Below, piece by piece: positions 1 through 7,696 of a stretch of 14,580 bases of DNA. Below the pieces are notes generated by a model. That model searched no databases and was not told where the DNA came from. It saw only the letters and a program-made list of their open reading frames with translations. The position numbers were made by a program, and so were the translations under genes. The first letter of the stretch is position 1; every line of letters starts with the position of its first letter. Origin of the DNA: CAG-103 sp048217285 (GTDB lineage: Bacteria; Bacillota; Clostridia; Oscillospirales; Oscillospiraceae); contig DBFWVW010000061.1 in NCBI GenBank assembly GCA_048217285.1, forward strand, positions 1-14,580, written 5' to 3'.

Positions 1-2
1 CG

Positions 3-149
3 CAGGAGCTTCAGCATGAGATCGACAAATTCAAAGATGTTCCCAAGCCGGCCATCATCCTGATCCCCGGCAGGGAAGGCCCCCTCGGCCTCGGCCAGAC
101 CGCGCTCAAGGCGGCCGTCGAGCGAGCGGTTGGCTCCGATATCCTTTAA
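3..149 (+). CDS. ntpG: V-type ATP synthase subunit F, C-terminal part (gene cut by the window edge)
   Basis: Only the last 48 codons are present, in the frame starting at base 3 and ending in TAA at 147-149. The visible end has the subunit F signature: a proline-rich strand (KPAIILIPGREG), a glycine-rich turn (LGLGQTALK) and the terminal VERAVGSDIL, which resembles the usual family ending KAVGADIL. Subunit F binds the D shaft and forms the central rotor stalk of the V1 sector on the cytoplasmic side. The gene lies 11 bases upstream of the A subunit, matching the F-A-B-D order common in bacterial V-ATPase operons. The symbol follows Enterococcus hirae naming, where ntpG encodes the F-type subunit. 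The N-terminus lies outside the window, so start, length and RBS cannot be judged. Confidence 0.88.
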   Translation, partial: QELQHEIDKFKDVPKPAIILIPGREGPLGLGQTALKAAVERAVGSDIL

Positions 150-160
150 GGAAAGGAAGA

Positions 161-1939
161 ATGAAATTGAGCGGAACCATTACAAAAGTTTCCGGCCCGC
201 TGGTCGTGGCGAACGGCCTTGCCGATGCCAACGTCTCCGACGTTGTGCGTGTCGGCGAGCAGCGTCTGATCGGCGAGATCCTGAATATGACCGGCGACAG
301 CGCGTCCATCCAGGTCTACGAGGAGACCTCGGGCCTCGGCCCCGGCGCGAAAGTCGAGACCACCGGTATGCCGCTGTCCGTGGAGCTTGGCCCCGGTATG
401 CTGGAGAATATCTATGACGGTATCCAGCGCCCGCTGCCCGAGATCCGCGACCTGACCGGCTCCAACATTACCCGCGGCATTGAGGTGCCCGCGCTCAACC
501 GTGAGCGCGTCTGGCACTTTGACCCCATTGTGCAGCCCGGCACCGCCGTTGTCGGCGGCGACGTGATCGGCACCGTCCAGGAGACGACGGCCATCCTGCA
601 CAAAATCATGGTGCCCCCGCAGATGAAGGGTACGATCAAGAGCATCACCGGCGGCGACTTCACGGTCGACCAGACCGTCGCCGTGCTCACCGATGCCAAC
701 GGTGTCGATCATGAGCTGAACATGATCCAGCGCTGGCCGGTGCGTATCGCGCGCCCCTATGCGCAGAAGTTTGCTCCGAACAAGCCCATGAACAGCGGCC
801 AGCGTATCATTGACACGCTCTTCCCGATCGCCAAGGGCGGCACGGCCGCCGTGCCCGGCCCGTTCGGCAGCGGCAAGACCGTCGTGCAGCACCAGCTCGC
901 CAAGTGGTCGGACGTGGACGTCGTCGTCTACATCGGCTGCGGCGAGCGCGGCAATGAGATGACCGACGTTCTCATGGAGTTCCCGGAACTGACCGACCCG
1001 CGCAACGGCGAGCCGCTGATGAAGCGCACCGTGCTCATTGCCAACACCTCCGATATGCCTGTGGCAGCGCGTGAGGCGTCCATCTACACCGGCATCACCA
1101 TCGCGGAGTATTTCCGTGACATGGGCTATGACGTCGCTGTTCTGGCCGACTCCACCTCCCGCTGGGCCGAGGCGCTGCGTGAGATGTCCGGCCGCCTGGA
1201 AGAGATGCCCGGCGAAGAAGGCTACCCGGCCTATCTCGCGTCCCGCATCGCGCAGTTCTACGAACGTGCCGGCTGCATCCGCTGCATCGGCAGCGAGGGC
1301 GACCGCCGCGGCTCTGTTACCGCCATTGGCGCTGTCTCGCCTCCGGGTGGCGACATTTCCGAGCCGGTCTCTCAGGCTACCATGCGCATCGTCAAGGTGT
1401 TCTGGGCGCTCGACTCGAGCCTGGCGTATGCTCGTCACTTCCCGGCCATCAACTGGCTGACGTCTTATTCGCTGTATGTTGACTCGCTCAAGCCGTGGTA
1501 TGAGGCCACGTTCGGTGAGGAATATATGGCCAACCGCGACAAGGCCATGAGCATTCTGCAGCAGGAATCCGAGCTGCAGGAGATCGTCCGTCTCGTCGGT
1601 CAGGACGCGCTGTCCCCGGCTGACCGTCTGACGATGGAGACCGCCAAGATGATCCGTGAGGACTTCCTGCAGCAGAACGCTTTCGTCGATATTGACAGCT
1701 ACTCTGAGTACCGCCGCCAGTTCCTGCTGCTTGGCCTCATCCTGCACTATGACGCCGAGTGCCGCGACGCGCTCGAGAAGAACGCACCGATGAACAAGCT
1801 CTTTGCCATCCTCGCCCGCGTCGACATCGGTCGCGCCAAGAGAGTGCCGAGCGACGAATACGAGCAGGTCTATGCCAAGATCGCCGCGGATATGACCGCG
1901 CAGATCAAAGAGATTATCGCCGGAGGTGAGGAGCAGTGA
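161..1939 (+). CDS. ntpA: V-type ATP synthase catalytic subunit A
   Basis: This is the nucleotide-hydrolysing subunit of the V1 head (A3B3), coupling ATP turnover to H+ or Na+ transport. At 592 residues it has the normal full length with no intein. The N-terminal beta-barrel begins MKLSGTITKVSGPLVV, followed by the A-specific non-homologous insert at about 110-200. The Walker A loop is GPFGSGKT at residues 233-240 (K239), and the catalytic glutamate lies in GERGNE (E262). The Walker B-type strand ending in LADSTSRWAEALREMSGRL and the PPGGDISEP segment are intact. The start is the ATG at 161, preceded by a purine-rich GGAAAGGAAG at about 150-159 that sits close to it. The stop TGA overlaps the GTG start of subunit B by 4 bases, a sign of translational coupling. 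Ion specificity cannot be read here because it lies in the membrane subunits. Confidence 0.97.
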   Translation: MKLSGTITKVSGPLVVANGLADANVSDVVRVGEQRLIGEILNMTGDSASIQVYEETSGLGPGAKVETTGMPLSVELGPGMLENIYDGIQRPLPEIRDLTGSNITRGIEVPALNRERVWHFDPIVQPGTAVVGGDVIGTVQETTAILHKIMVPPQMKGTIKSITGGDFTVDQTVAVLTDANGVDHELNMIQRWPVRIARPYAQKFAPNKPMNSGQRIIDTLFPIAKGGTAAVPGPFGSGKTVVQHQLAKWSDVDVVVYIGCGERGNEMTDVLMEFPELTDPRNGEPLMKRTVLIANTSDMPVAAREASIYTGITIAEYFRDMGYDVAVLADSTSRWAEALREMSGRLEEMPGEEGYPAYLASRIAQFYERAGCIRCIGSEGDRRGSVTAIGAVSPPGGDISEPVSQATMRIVKVFWALDSSLAYARHFPAINWLTSYSLYVDSLKPWYEATFGEEYMANRDKAMSILQQESELQEIVRLVGQDALSPADRLTMETAKMIREDFLQQNAFVDIDSYSEYRRQFLLLGLILHYDAECRDALEKNAPMNKLFAILARVDIGRAKRVPSDEYEQVYAKIAADMTAQIKEIIAGGEEQ

Positions 1940-3309
1940 TTAAAGAGTATAAAACCATCCAGGAGATCGCCAGCCCTCTGATGATCGTCAAGAACGTCGA
2001 AGGTGTGACCTACGACGAGCTGGCCGAGATCGAGCTCCCGAACGGTGAAGTCCGCCGCTGCAAGGTTCTCGAGGTTGAGGATGATTCTGCGGTCGTGCAG
2101 CTCTTTGAGAGCGCCCAGGGCATCAACCTTGCGCAGTCGAAGGTCCGCTTCCTCGGCCACCCGCTTCAGCTGGGTGTGAGCGAGGATATGCTCGGCCGCG
2201 TCTTCAACGGCATGGGCGAGCCCATCGACGGCGGCCCGGCGATCCTCGCTGAGGAGTACCGCGACATCAACGGCCTGCCGATGAATCCGGCAGCCCGCGC
2301 CTACCCGGCAGAGTTCATTCAGACCGGCGTTTCCACCATCGACGGCCTGAACACCCTTGTCCGCGGCCAGAAGCTGCCGATCTTCTCGGCGTCCGGCCTG
2401 CCGCACGCCGCACTGGCCGCGCAGATTGCGCGTCAGGCGAAGGTGCTGGGCGACAATGAGAACTTCGCCGTTGTCTTTGCCGCCATCGGCATCACGTTCG
2501 AGGAGTCTGAGTATTTCATTCAGGAGTTCCGCCGCACAGGCGCTATCGACCGCACGGTCGTGTTCTCGAACCTTGCCAACGACCCCGCCGTCGAGCGTAT
2601 CGCCACGCCGCGTATGGCGCTGACTGCGGCCGAGTACCTGGCCTTCGAGAAGGATATGCAGGTGCTGGTCATCCTGACCGACATCACGAACTACGCCGAG
2701 GCCCTGCGTGAGGTCTCTGCGGCAAAGAAGGAAGTTCCCGGCCGCCGCGGCTACCCCGGCTACCTGTACACCGACCTGGCCACGCTCTACGAGCGCGCCG
2801 GCCGCCGCATCGGCAAGTCCGGTTCGATCACCATGATCCCGATCCTGACCATGCCCGAGGACGACAAGACCCACCCGATCCCTGACCTGACCGGTTACAT
2901 CACCGAGGGCCAGATCATCCTCTCCCGTGACCTCTACCGCAAGGGCATCATCCCGCCTGTGGATGTGCTGCCCAGCCTGTCGCGTCTGAAGGATAAGGGC
3001 ATCGGCGAGGGCAAGACCCGCGAGGACCACGCCGGCACCATGAACCAGCTGTTCGCGGCCTATGCCCGCGGCAAGGACGCCAAGGAGCTCATGACCATTC
3101 TGGGCGAGGCGGCCCTGTCCGACGATGACAAGCAGTTTGCAAAGTTTGCCGACGCGTTCGAGCAGCGCTACGTCAACCAGGGCAACAACACCAACCGGTC
3201 CATTGAGGACACCCTCAACCTCGGCTGGGAGCTGCTGAGCCTGCTGCCGCGCACCGAGCTCAAGCGTATCAAGCCTGAACTGATCGAGAAGTATATGCCC
3301 GAGACCTGA
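1936..3309 (+). CDS. ntpB: V-type ATP synthase regulatory subunit B
   Basis: The 457-residue non-catalytic partner of subunit A forms the alternating A3B3 ring. In place of a working P-loop it has the B-type sequence SASGLPH at residues 151-157, as expected for this subunit. The conserved arginine in PSLSRL is R350, the position of the arginine finger that completes the A-subunit active site in E. hirae. Other B hallmarks are EALREVSAAKKEVPGRRGYPGYLYTDLATLYERAG and the LTGYITEGQI segment. The start is GTG at 1936, inside the last codons of ntpA, with a strong GGAGGTGAGGA ribosome binding site at 1922-1932. The 4-base overlap suggests that A and B are made in matched amounts by coupled translation. 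Nothing looks truncated. Confidence 0.97.
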   Translation: MIKEYKTIQEIASPLMIVKNVEGVTYDELAEIELPNGEVRRCKVLEVEDDSAVVQLFESAQGINLAQSKVRFLGHPLQLGVSEDMLGRVFNGMGEPIDGGPAILAEEYRDINGLPMNPAARAYPAEFIQTGVSTIDGLNTLVRGQKLPIFSASGLPHAALAAQIARQAKVLGDNENFAVVFAAIGITFEESEYFIQEFRRTGAIDRTVVFSNLANDPAVERIATPRMALTAAEYLAFEKDMQVLVILTDITNYAEALREVSAAKKEVPGRRGYPGYLYTDLATLYERAGRRIGKSGSITMIPILTMPEDDKTHPIPDLTGYITEGQIILSRDLYRKGIIPPVDVLPSLSRLKDKGIGEGKTREDHAGTMNQLFAAYARGKDAKELMTILGEAALSDDDKQFAKFADAFEQRYVNQGNNTNRSIEDTLNLGWELLSLLPRTELKRIKPELIEKYMPET

Positions 3310-3348
3310 GCGCACCCGTCCCGCAGACTTACCAAGTGAGGTGATTTG

Positions 3349-4002
3349 ATGGCAAATACAGCAATTACCCCGACCAGAATGGTACTCAATCAGCTCAAAG
3401 GCCGGTTGAAGACCGCTCGCAGGGGTCATAAGCTCCTCAAGGATAAGCGTGACGAGCTGATGCGTCAGTTCCTCGACAACGTGCGCCTGAACAAGCAGCT
3501 GCGTGCGAAGGTTGAGCAGGGACTCACGGAGGCGTTCGGCTCTCTGTCGGTCGCGTCCGCGATCATGTCCCCGGAAATGCTCGAACAGTCGCTGCTCTAC
3601 CCGCGGCAGAGTGTCGAGCTGGGCATGACCTATCAGAACATTATGAGCGTGAACGTGCCGGTCTACGATTTTCAGACCCGCAACAGCGACCCGTCCGAGA
3701 TCTTCCCGTACGGCTTCGCGCAGACGTCCGGTGAGCTGGACGATGCGCTCGAGAAGCTGGCGGAGGTGTTCAAGGATATGCTTGAGCTTGCGCAGGTCGA
3801 AAAGACCACGCAGATGCTCGCGCAGGAGATCGAAAAGACCCGCCGCCGCGTCAACGCGCTCGAATACGTTATGATTCCCGAACTGGAGCAGAACATTCGT
3901 TACATCTCCATGAAGCTGGACGAAAACGAAAGTTCGACCAAGGTGCGCCTGATGAAGGTCAAGGAAATGGTCCTCGAGGACGCACACCACTACAAGCAGT
4001 AA
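3349..4002 (+). CDS. ntpD: V-type ATP synthase subunit D (central stalk)
   Basis: Subunit D forms the long antiparallel coiled-coil shaft that rotates inside the A3B3 ring. The protein is 217 residues, normal for the family. It begins with the signature TPTRMVLNQLKGRL and continues with the basic helix TARRGHKLLKDKRDELMR. The C-terminal half holds the second coiled-coil helix with TRRRVNALEYVMIPELEQNI. The ATG at 3349 is chosen because GAGGTGA at 3338-3344 lies just upstream at a usable distance, whereas the in-frame TTG at 3346 would sit almost on the RBS. It follows ntpB by 39 bases and is the last gene of the operon, with a terminator directly after it. No subunit G/H gene follows, so the peripheral-stalk and membrane subunits are presumably encoded upstream of the window. 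Confidence 0.96.
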   Translation: MANTAITPTRMVLNQLKGRLKTARRGHKLLKDKRDELMRQFLDNVRLNKQLRAKVEQGLTEAFGSLSVASAIMSPEMLEQSLLYPRQSVELGMTYQNIMSVNVPVYDFQTRNSDPSEIFPYGFAQTSGELDDALEKLAEVFKDMLELAQVEKTTQMLAQEIEKTRRRVNALEYVMIPELEQNIRYISMKLDENESSTKVRLMKVKEMVLEDAHHYKQ

Positions 4003-4009
4003 CAACGGC

Positions 4010-4041
4010 AAACCGCCGCATCGCTCGATGCGGCGGTTTTT
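4010..4041 (+). terminator. Intrinsic terminator of the V-ATPase operon
   Basis: The arms AACCGCCGCATCG (4011-4023) and CGATGCGGCGGTT (4026-4038) are perfectly complementary. They form a stem of about 12-13 GC-rich pairs with a 2-4 base loop, followed by a T5 run at 4037-4041. It begins 8 bases after the ntpD stop. On the opposite strand the stem is followed by only three T's, so it should work mainly rightward, though it may also help end the converging gene that stops at 4048. Confidence 0.95.
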
Positions 4042-4047
4042 CTGCTT

Positions 4048-5046
4048 TTATGCTTCGCTTTGCTCCATCAGCTTGAGCAGACGCGCCGTCTCGGCGGCAG
4101 CGTCCGGCGCGTTTGCCTCGACGCGCAGGGCGGAGGTGTTCGCGTCCGGCCGGATGGCCAGCTCCCAGCTGCCGTCATGCACGTGCAGGCCGTCGGCAAA
4201 GTCTGCACCCGCTTCCATCATTGCCTCCGAGATCGTGCGCATCAGGTGGGCGCGGTCGCGGCAGGGGACAGTGCGGCAGTTCGGGTCCGTGATCTGCGGC
4301 GGCAGATCGTCCGGAGCCTCCGGCCGTGCCGGACTCAGCCGTCCGTCGAGCACGTCAAGGCTGCACTGATAGTAGGCGCGCGGGGTACCGATGTCGCACC
4401 AGTAGCCGTCCATCGGCACGCCGAGGATCGGCTCGTGCGCGGTGAGCAGCAGCGGGAAGAGATCTTTTGCAAAATCAAACGGTTGCTCCTCCGGCACATA
4501 GGCCATTGCCCGCGGGGAGACAATATAGATCCCGGTGTTGACGAGATCCGTCACGACGTGCTCCCAGTCCGGTTTCTCGATGAAGTGCTGCACGAAGCCC
4601 TGCCGGTCCTGCAATACCAGACCGTACTGCAGCGGCTCGGCGTTCGGATAGAGTGCGATTGTCACAGCCGCATTTGCCTGCTGATGCCGGCGGTAGAGCT
4701 CAAGCAGATCAAAGCTGCACGCGGCGTCGCCGCTGATGACGAGAAAGTCTTCTTTGCCGTAAAAATCACTGCACGCGCGTACGCCGCCGGCCGTGCCGCG
4801 GGGTTCGGATTCGATGCGGTATTTCAGATGCACGCCGTAGTCGCTGCCGTCGCCGCAATGCTCCTGAATGACCTCCGGCCGGTAGCATAGCGTCATGCAT
4901 ACGTCCGTGAAGCCGTTGCGCCGTAGCAGATCCAGCAGCCGGTCGAGCACCGGTACGCCGACGAGCGGCACCATGGGCTTCGGAAGATTTCCGGTGATGC
5001 TGCGCAGCCGTCGGCCCTGGCCGCCGGCCAGTAAAATGGCTTTCAT
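4048..5046 (-). CDS. Sugar-phosphate nucleotidyltransferase with a C-terminal phosphohexomutase-like remnant
   Basis: The first ~225 of 332 residues form a sugar-1-phosphate nucleotidyltransferase, the type that makes NDP-sugars such as GDP-mannose or NDP-glucose from NTP and a sugar phosphate. Visible motifs are the N-terminal LAGGQGRRLRSIT loop, the PKPMVPL lysine motif, the SGDAACSFDL metal-site region, FIEKPDW, and WCDIGTPRAYY. Residues about 255-332 are different: PCRDRAHLMR, DGLHVHDGSWELAIRPD and the following beta-strand and helix resemble domain IV of phosphomannomutase/phosphoglucomutase. That domain is known from full-length nucleotidyltransferase-mutase fusions of about 800 residues. 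Mutase domains I-III and the hexapeptide repeats are absent, so no mutase activity is expected. The start ATG at 5046 has AAAGGAG at 5054-5060, 7 bases upstream. The substrate cannot be fixed from sequence alone. Confidence 0.88.
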   Translation of the reverse strand: MKAILLAGGQGRRLRSITGNLPKPMVPLVGVPVLDRLLDLLRRNGFTDVCMTLCYRPEVIQEHCGDGSDYGVHLKYRIESEPRGTAGGVRACSDFYGKEDFLVISGDAACSFDLLELYRRHQQANAAVTIALYPNAEPLQYGLVLQDRQGFVQHFIEKPDWEHVVTDLVNTGIYIVSPRAMAYVPEEQPFDFAKDLFPLLLTAHEPILGVPMDGYWCDIGTPRAYYQCSLDVLDGRLSPARPEAPDDLPPQITDPNCRTVPCRDRAHLMRTISEAMMEAGADFADGLHVHDGSWELAIRPDANTSALRVEANAPDAAAETARLLKLMEQSEA

Positions 5047-5085
5047 ATGCGTGCTCCTTTCATACGATCTTCGGGGGAAAATATG

Positions 5086-5114
5086 TTGCGATTACCCGCA
5101 AAAGCTGGTATAAT
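5086..5114 (+). promoter_or_regulatory. Sigma-A type promoter of the gdpP-ftsH operon
   Basis: A -35 box TTGCGA (5086-5091) and a perfect -10 box TATAAT (5109-5114) are separated by 17 bases. A TG one base before the -10 makes it an extended -10. Transcription should start near 5121, giving a leader of about 50 bases before the gdpP ATG at 5172. It is the only convincing plus-strand promoter I see for the six-gene operon. Confidence 0.82.
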
Positions 5115-5135
5115 CATTGATTATCATAGGGGCAA
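5107..5135 (-). promoter_or_regulatory. Possible divergent promoter for the nucleotidyltransferase gene
   Basis: Read on the minus strand, TTGCCC (5130-5135) and TATACC (5107-5112) are 17 bases apart, each matching 4 of 6 consensus positions. The -10 overlaps the -10 of the rightward gdpP promoter, so if real the two would compete for polymerase. The evidence is modest because weak matches are common by chance. Confidence 0.35.
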
Positions 5136-5148
5136 TAGCTTTTGCCCC
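5129..5148 (+). promoter_or_regulatory. Leader hairpin upstream of the gdpP ribosome binding site
   Basis: GGGGCAA (5129-5135) and TTGCCCC (5142-5148) can pair as a 7-base stem with a 6-base loop in the gdpP leader. It sits about 8 bases after the predicted transcription start and 9 bases before the AAGGAGGT at 5158-5165. It has no T-run, so it is not a terminator. A role in mRNA stability or translation is possible but unproven. Confidence 0.5.
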
Positions 5149-5171
5149 ACAGGGCGCAAGGAGGTATGACG

Positions 5172-7199
5172 ATGCGGGACCCCAAAGTCAGCAATGTACC
5201 CAATGAATCCAAGCTGCAGCGTGCGCTGATGCCCAATTCACGGATGTTTCTGCTGTTTCTGATCGTGTTTGCAGTCATCACGTTTTTCTTCTCCGACCGG
5301 CTCTGGCTGTCGATCGCAGAGGGCGTCATCATTCTGCTGCTCATTATCTATTCGGTCATTATGCGCGCGCGCAAGCGCCGCACACTCGAACGATATATTG
5401 AATCTGTCACCTATGATACGGAGTCTGCGCGAAATAATACCCTGCAGAATTTCCCGCTGCCGATGGCGGTATTCCGCCCTGCAGATTCGCAGGTCATCTG
5501 GGCCAACCAGAACTTTTTCGATCTCTGCGGCCGGCACAAGCCGTCGGTCGATATGCGCATTACGGATGTGATCCCGGAGTTTTCCGGCCGCTGGCTACTT
5601 GAGGGCAACACCCAGTGCCCGGAGCTACTGGAGTATCAGGGCCATAAGTACCAGATCCACGGGAACCTCGTGCGCACAAACCCGGATGATGCCGCCAGCT
5701 ACATGGGCATCACCTACTGGGTCGATGTCACGGATTATGAAAAGATCCGTCTGGAGTATTACGCTTCCCGACCGGTCATTGCCGTCATCGTCATTGATAA
5801 CTATGACGAGCTCATCCGTGGCCTGACTGACCGCAAGCGCAACGAATTGCGCGACGCCATTGAGGATAAGCTCCTGCAGTGGTGCGAGGGCAAGGGCGGC
5901 TTCTTCCGCCGCTACGACCGCGACCGGTATCTGTACGTGTTCGAGGAGCGGCATCTCGACGAGCTGCGTGAGAACAAATTTGCGTCCCTGCTCGACAGTG
6001 TGCGCGATGTGACCAGCCCGAGCGGCATCCGCGCCACGGTCAGCGTCGGCATCGGGCGCGACGGTGACAGCCTCGATGAAAACTATAATTTTGCCATTCT
6101 CGGCACCGAGATGGCACTTTCGCGCGGCGGCGATCAGGCCGTGGTGAAAAACCGCGTCACGTTCGAGTTCTTCGGCGGCCGCGGCGGCGAGGTCGAGCGG
6201 CGCACGAAGGTCAAGTCCCGCGTCATGGCCAATGCGCTCAGTCAGCTCATTCAGGACTCGTCCAAGGTCTATGTCATGGGCCATAAGTTTTCCGATCTGG
6301 ACACACTCGGCGCAGCCGCAGGCGTCTGCTGCATCGCGCGCAAGCTCGGCACGCCCTGCCGCATCGTTATGGATGCGAATAAGACGGCGGCCGGCCAGCT
6401 GCGCGACCGGATGCTGCGTGTGCCGGAGTATGCCAAGGCGTTTTTGACCCCGCAGGAGGCGTACCTGCACGCCGACAGCCGCACGCTGCTCGTCGTGGTG
6501 GATACAAACCGCCCGGATCAGGTCGAAAACCACAACCTGCTCGAGGCCTGCACCCGCGTGGCGGTTATTGACCACCACCGCCGCGCGGCGACCTATATCA
6601 CCAATGCGACCATGAGCTTCCACGAGCCGTATGCGTCGTCGGCCTGCGAGCTGATGACGGAGCTGCTCGAAGAACTGGTTGAGCAGCCGGATATCCTGCG
6701 CGTGGAGGCCGAGGCGATCCTCTCGGGCATTATGCTCGATACGAAGGATTTCACCGTCCGTACCGGCGAGCGCACGTTTGAGGCGGCGGCGTTCCTGCGC
6801 CGCGCCGGGGCCGATACCTCGGAGGTCAAAAAGCTCCTGCAGACGGACATGGAGCACACGGTCGCCCGCTATAAGATCCTGCAGACGGCGTCCATCTACC
6901 GTGCGGACATTGCCATTGCCGCGCCCAGTGAGCCGCAGGATCGTATCGTCGCGGCACAGGCGGCAGATGAATTGCTCAACATCGCCGGAGTCACGGCATC
7001 CATGGTCATTTATCCGATGAGCGACGGGGGTGTGTTCATCTCCGCGCGTTCGATCGGTGAACTGAATGTGCAGCTCGTCATGGAGGCCCTCGGAGGCGGC
7101 GGCAGCCGCTCGTCGGCAGCCGTGCAGCTGCATGACGTGTCGGTCGCGCAGGCGGTGCAGATGGCGCGCAGGGCGATCGACGATAATCTGGAAAATTAA
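5172..7199 (+). CDS. gdpP: Cyclic-di-AMP phosphodiesterase GdpP (DHH/DHHA1 family)
   Basis: GdpP hydrolyses the second messenger c-di-AMP, which controls potassium, osmotic and cell-wall homeostasis. The 675-residue protein has the full family layout. Two membrane helices lie at about 25-40 and 45-63, then a PAS-type domain (about 88-180) and a degenerate GGDEF domain (about 195-330) in which YDRDRY (248-253) replaces the active motif. A DHH phosphodiesterase domain has HKFSDLD (371-377) and DHH (467-469), with the later metal-site segment LSGIMLDTKDF. The C-terminal DHHA1 domain carries GGGGSRSS from residue 641, where family members usually have GGGGH. The ATG at 5172 is preferred: AAGGAGGT at 5158-5165 is 6 bases away, whereas the ATG at 5166 touches the RBS. 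It heads the operon, and the gdpP-rplI-dnaB order matches Bacillus yybT-rplI-dnaC. Confidence 0.95.
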   Translation: MRDPKVSNVPNESKLQRALMPNSRMFLLFLIVFAVITFFFSDRLWLSIAEGVIILLLIIYSVIMRARKRRTLERYIESVTYDTESARNNTLQNFPLPMAVFRPADSQVIWANQNFFDLCGRHKPSVDMRITDVIPEFSGRWLLEGNTQCPELLEYQGHKYQIHGNLVRTNPDDAASYMGITYWVDVTDYEKIRLEYYASRPVIAVIVIDNYDELIRGLTDRKRNELRDAIEDKLLQWCEGKGGFFRRYDRDRYLYVFEERHLDELRENKFASLLDSVRDVTSPSGIRATVSVGIGRDGDSLDENYNFAILGTEMALSRGGDQAVVKNRVTFEFFGGRGGEVERRTKVKSRVMANALSQLIQDSSKVYVMGHKFSDLDTLGAAAGVCCIARKLGTPCRIVMDANKTAAGQLRDRMLRVPEYAKAFLTPQEAYLHADSRTLLVVVDTNRPDQVENHNLLEACTRVAVIDHHRRAATYITNATMSFHEPYASSACELMTELLEELVEQPDILRVEAEAILSGIMLDTKDFTVRTGERTFEAAAFLRRAGADTSEVKKLLQTDMEHTVARYKILQTASIYRADIAIAAPSEPQDRIVAAQAADELLNIAGVTASMVIYPMSDGGVFISARSIGELNVQLVMEALGGGGSRSSAAVQLHDVSVAQAVQMARRAIDDNLEN

Positions 7200-7217
7200 G
7201 TAAAGGAGTATCTTGCT

Positions 7218-7667
7218 ATGAAAGTAATTTTGAATGTGGACGTGAAGGGCCAGGGCAAAAAGGGCGAACTCAAGGAAGTGTCCGACGGTTATGCCCGCAA
7301 CTATCTTCTGCCGCGCAAGCTCGCGACGGAGGCCACGGCCGACAACCTCAATGCCTTCCGCCTGAAGGAAAAGGCCAAGGCGGCGCAGATCGCCCGCGAA
7401 AAGGCTGAGGCGGAGGAAAACGCCAAGAAGCTCGGCGCCATTCAGGTGAAGATCGCGGCGAAGGCGGGCAGCAACGGCAAGCTCTTCGGCTCCGTGACCT
7501 CGAAGGAGATCAGCGACGCGCTGCACGAGCAGTTTGATCTCACCATCGAAAAGCAGAAGATCGTGCAGGCTGAGCCCATCAAGAGCTTTGGCGCGTACGA
7601 GGTCAAGTGCAAGCTTGGCTATGAAGTCACCGGCACCATCCACGTGCTGGTCATCGAAGAAAAATAA
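7218..7667 (+). CDS. rplI: 50S ribosomal protein L9
   Basis: L9 binds 23S rRNA near the base of the L1 stalk and helps keep the reading frame. The 149 residues match the family length. The N-terminal RNA-binding domain (1-50) has the signature VKGQGKKGELKEVSDGYARNYLLPR. A long, charged connecting helix rich in K, A and E spans about 45-80 (EKAKAAQIAREKAEAEENAKK). The C-terminal domain holds LFGSVTSKEISDAL and ends in IHVLVIEEK. The ATG at 7218 follows AAAGGAG at 7202-7208 with a 9-base gap. It is 18 bases from gdpP and 29 from dnaB, with no promoter or terminator seen between them, so it should be co-transcribed. Confidence 0.98.
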   Translation: MKVILNVDVKGQGKKGELKEVSDGYARNYLLPRKLATEATADNLNAFRLKEKAKAAQIAREKAEAEENAKKLGAIQVKIAAKAGSNGKLFGSVTSKEISDALHEQFDLTIEKQKIVQAEPIKSFGAYEVKCKLGYEVTGTIHVLVIEEK

Positions 7668-7696
7668 ACCGCGCGCAGGCGAGGGAGGGACCCGTC

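Noticed and set aside
146..1747. Long minus-strand open frame opposite the V-ATPase A gene
   Set aside because: It lies wholly opposite a clear conserved gene, has a histidine/arginine/glycine-rich composition typical of an antisense shadow in GC-rich DNA, and shows no recognisable motif.
1870..4011. 713-codon minus-strand open frame opposite V-ATPase B and D
   Set aside because: Same reason: it spans two conserved genes and their gap, with shadow-like composition and no domain signature.
5625..7643. 672-codon minus-strand open frame opposite gdpP and rplI
   Set aside because: It crosses two well-supported genes, has no family motif, and its length follows from biased third codon positions.
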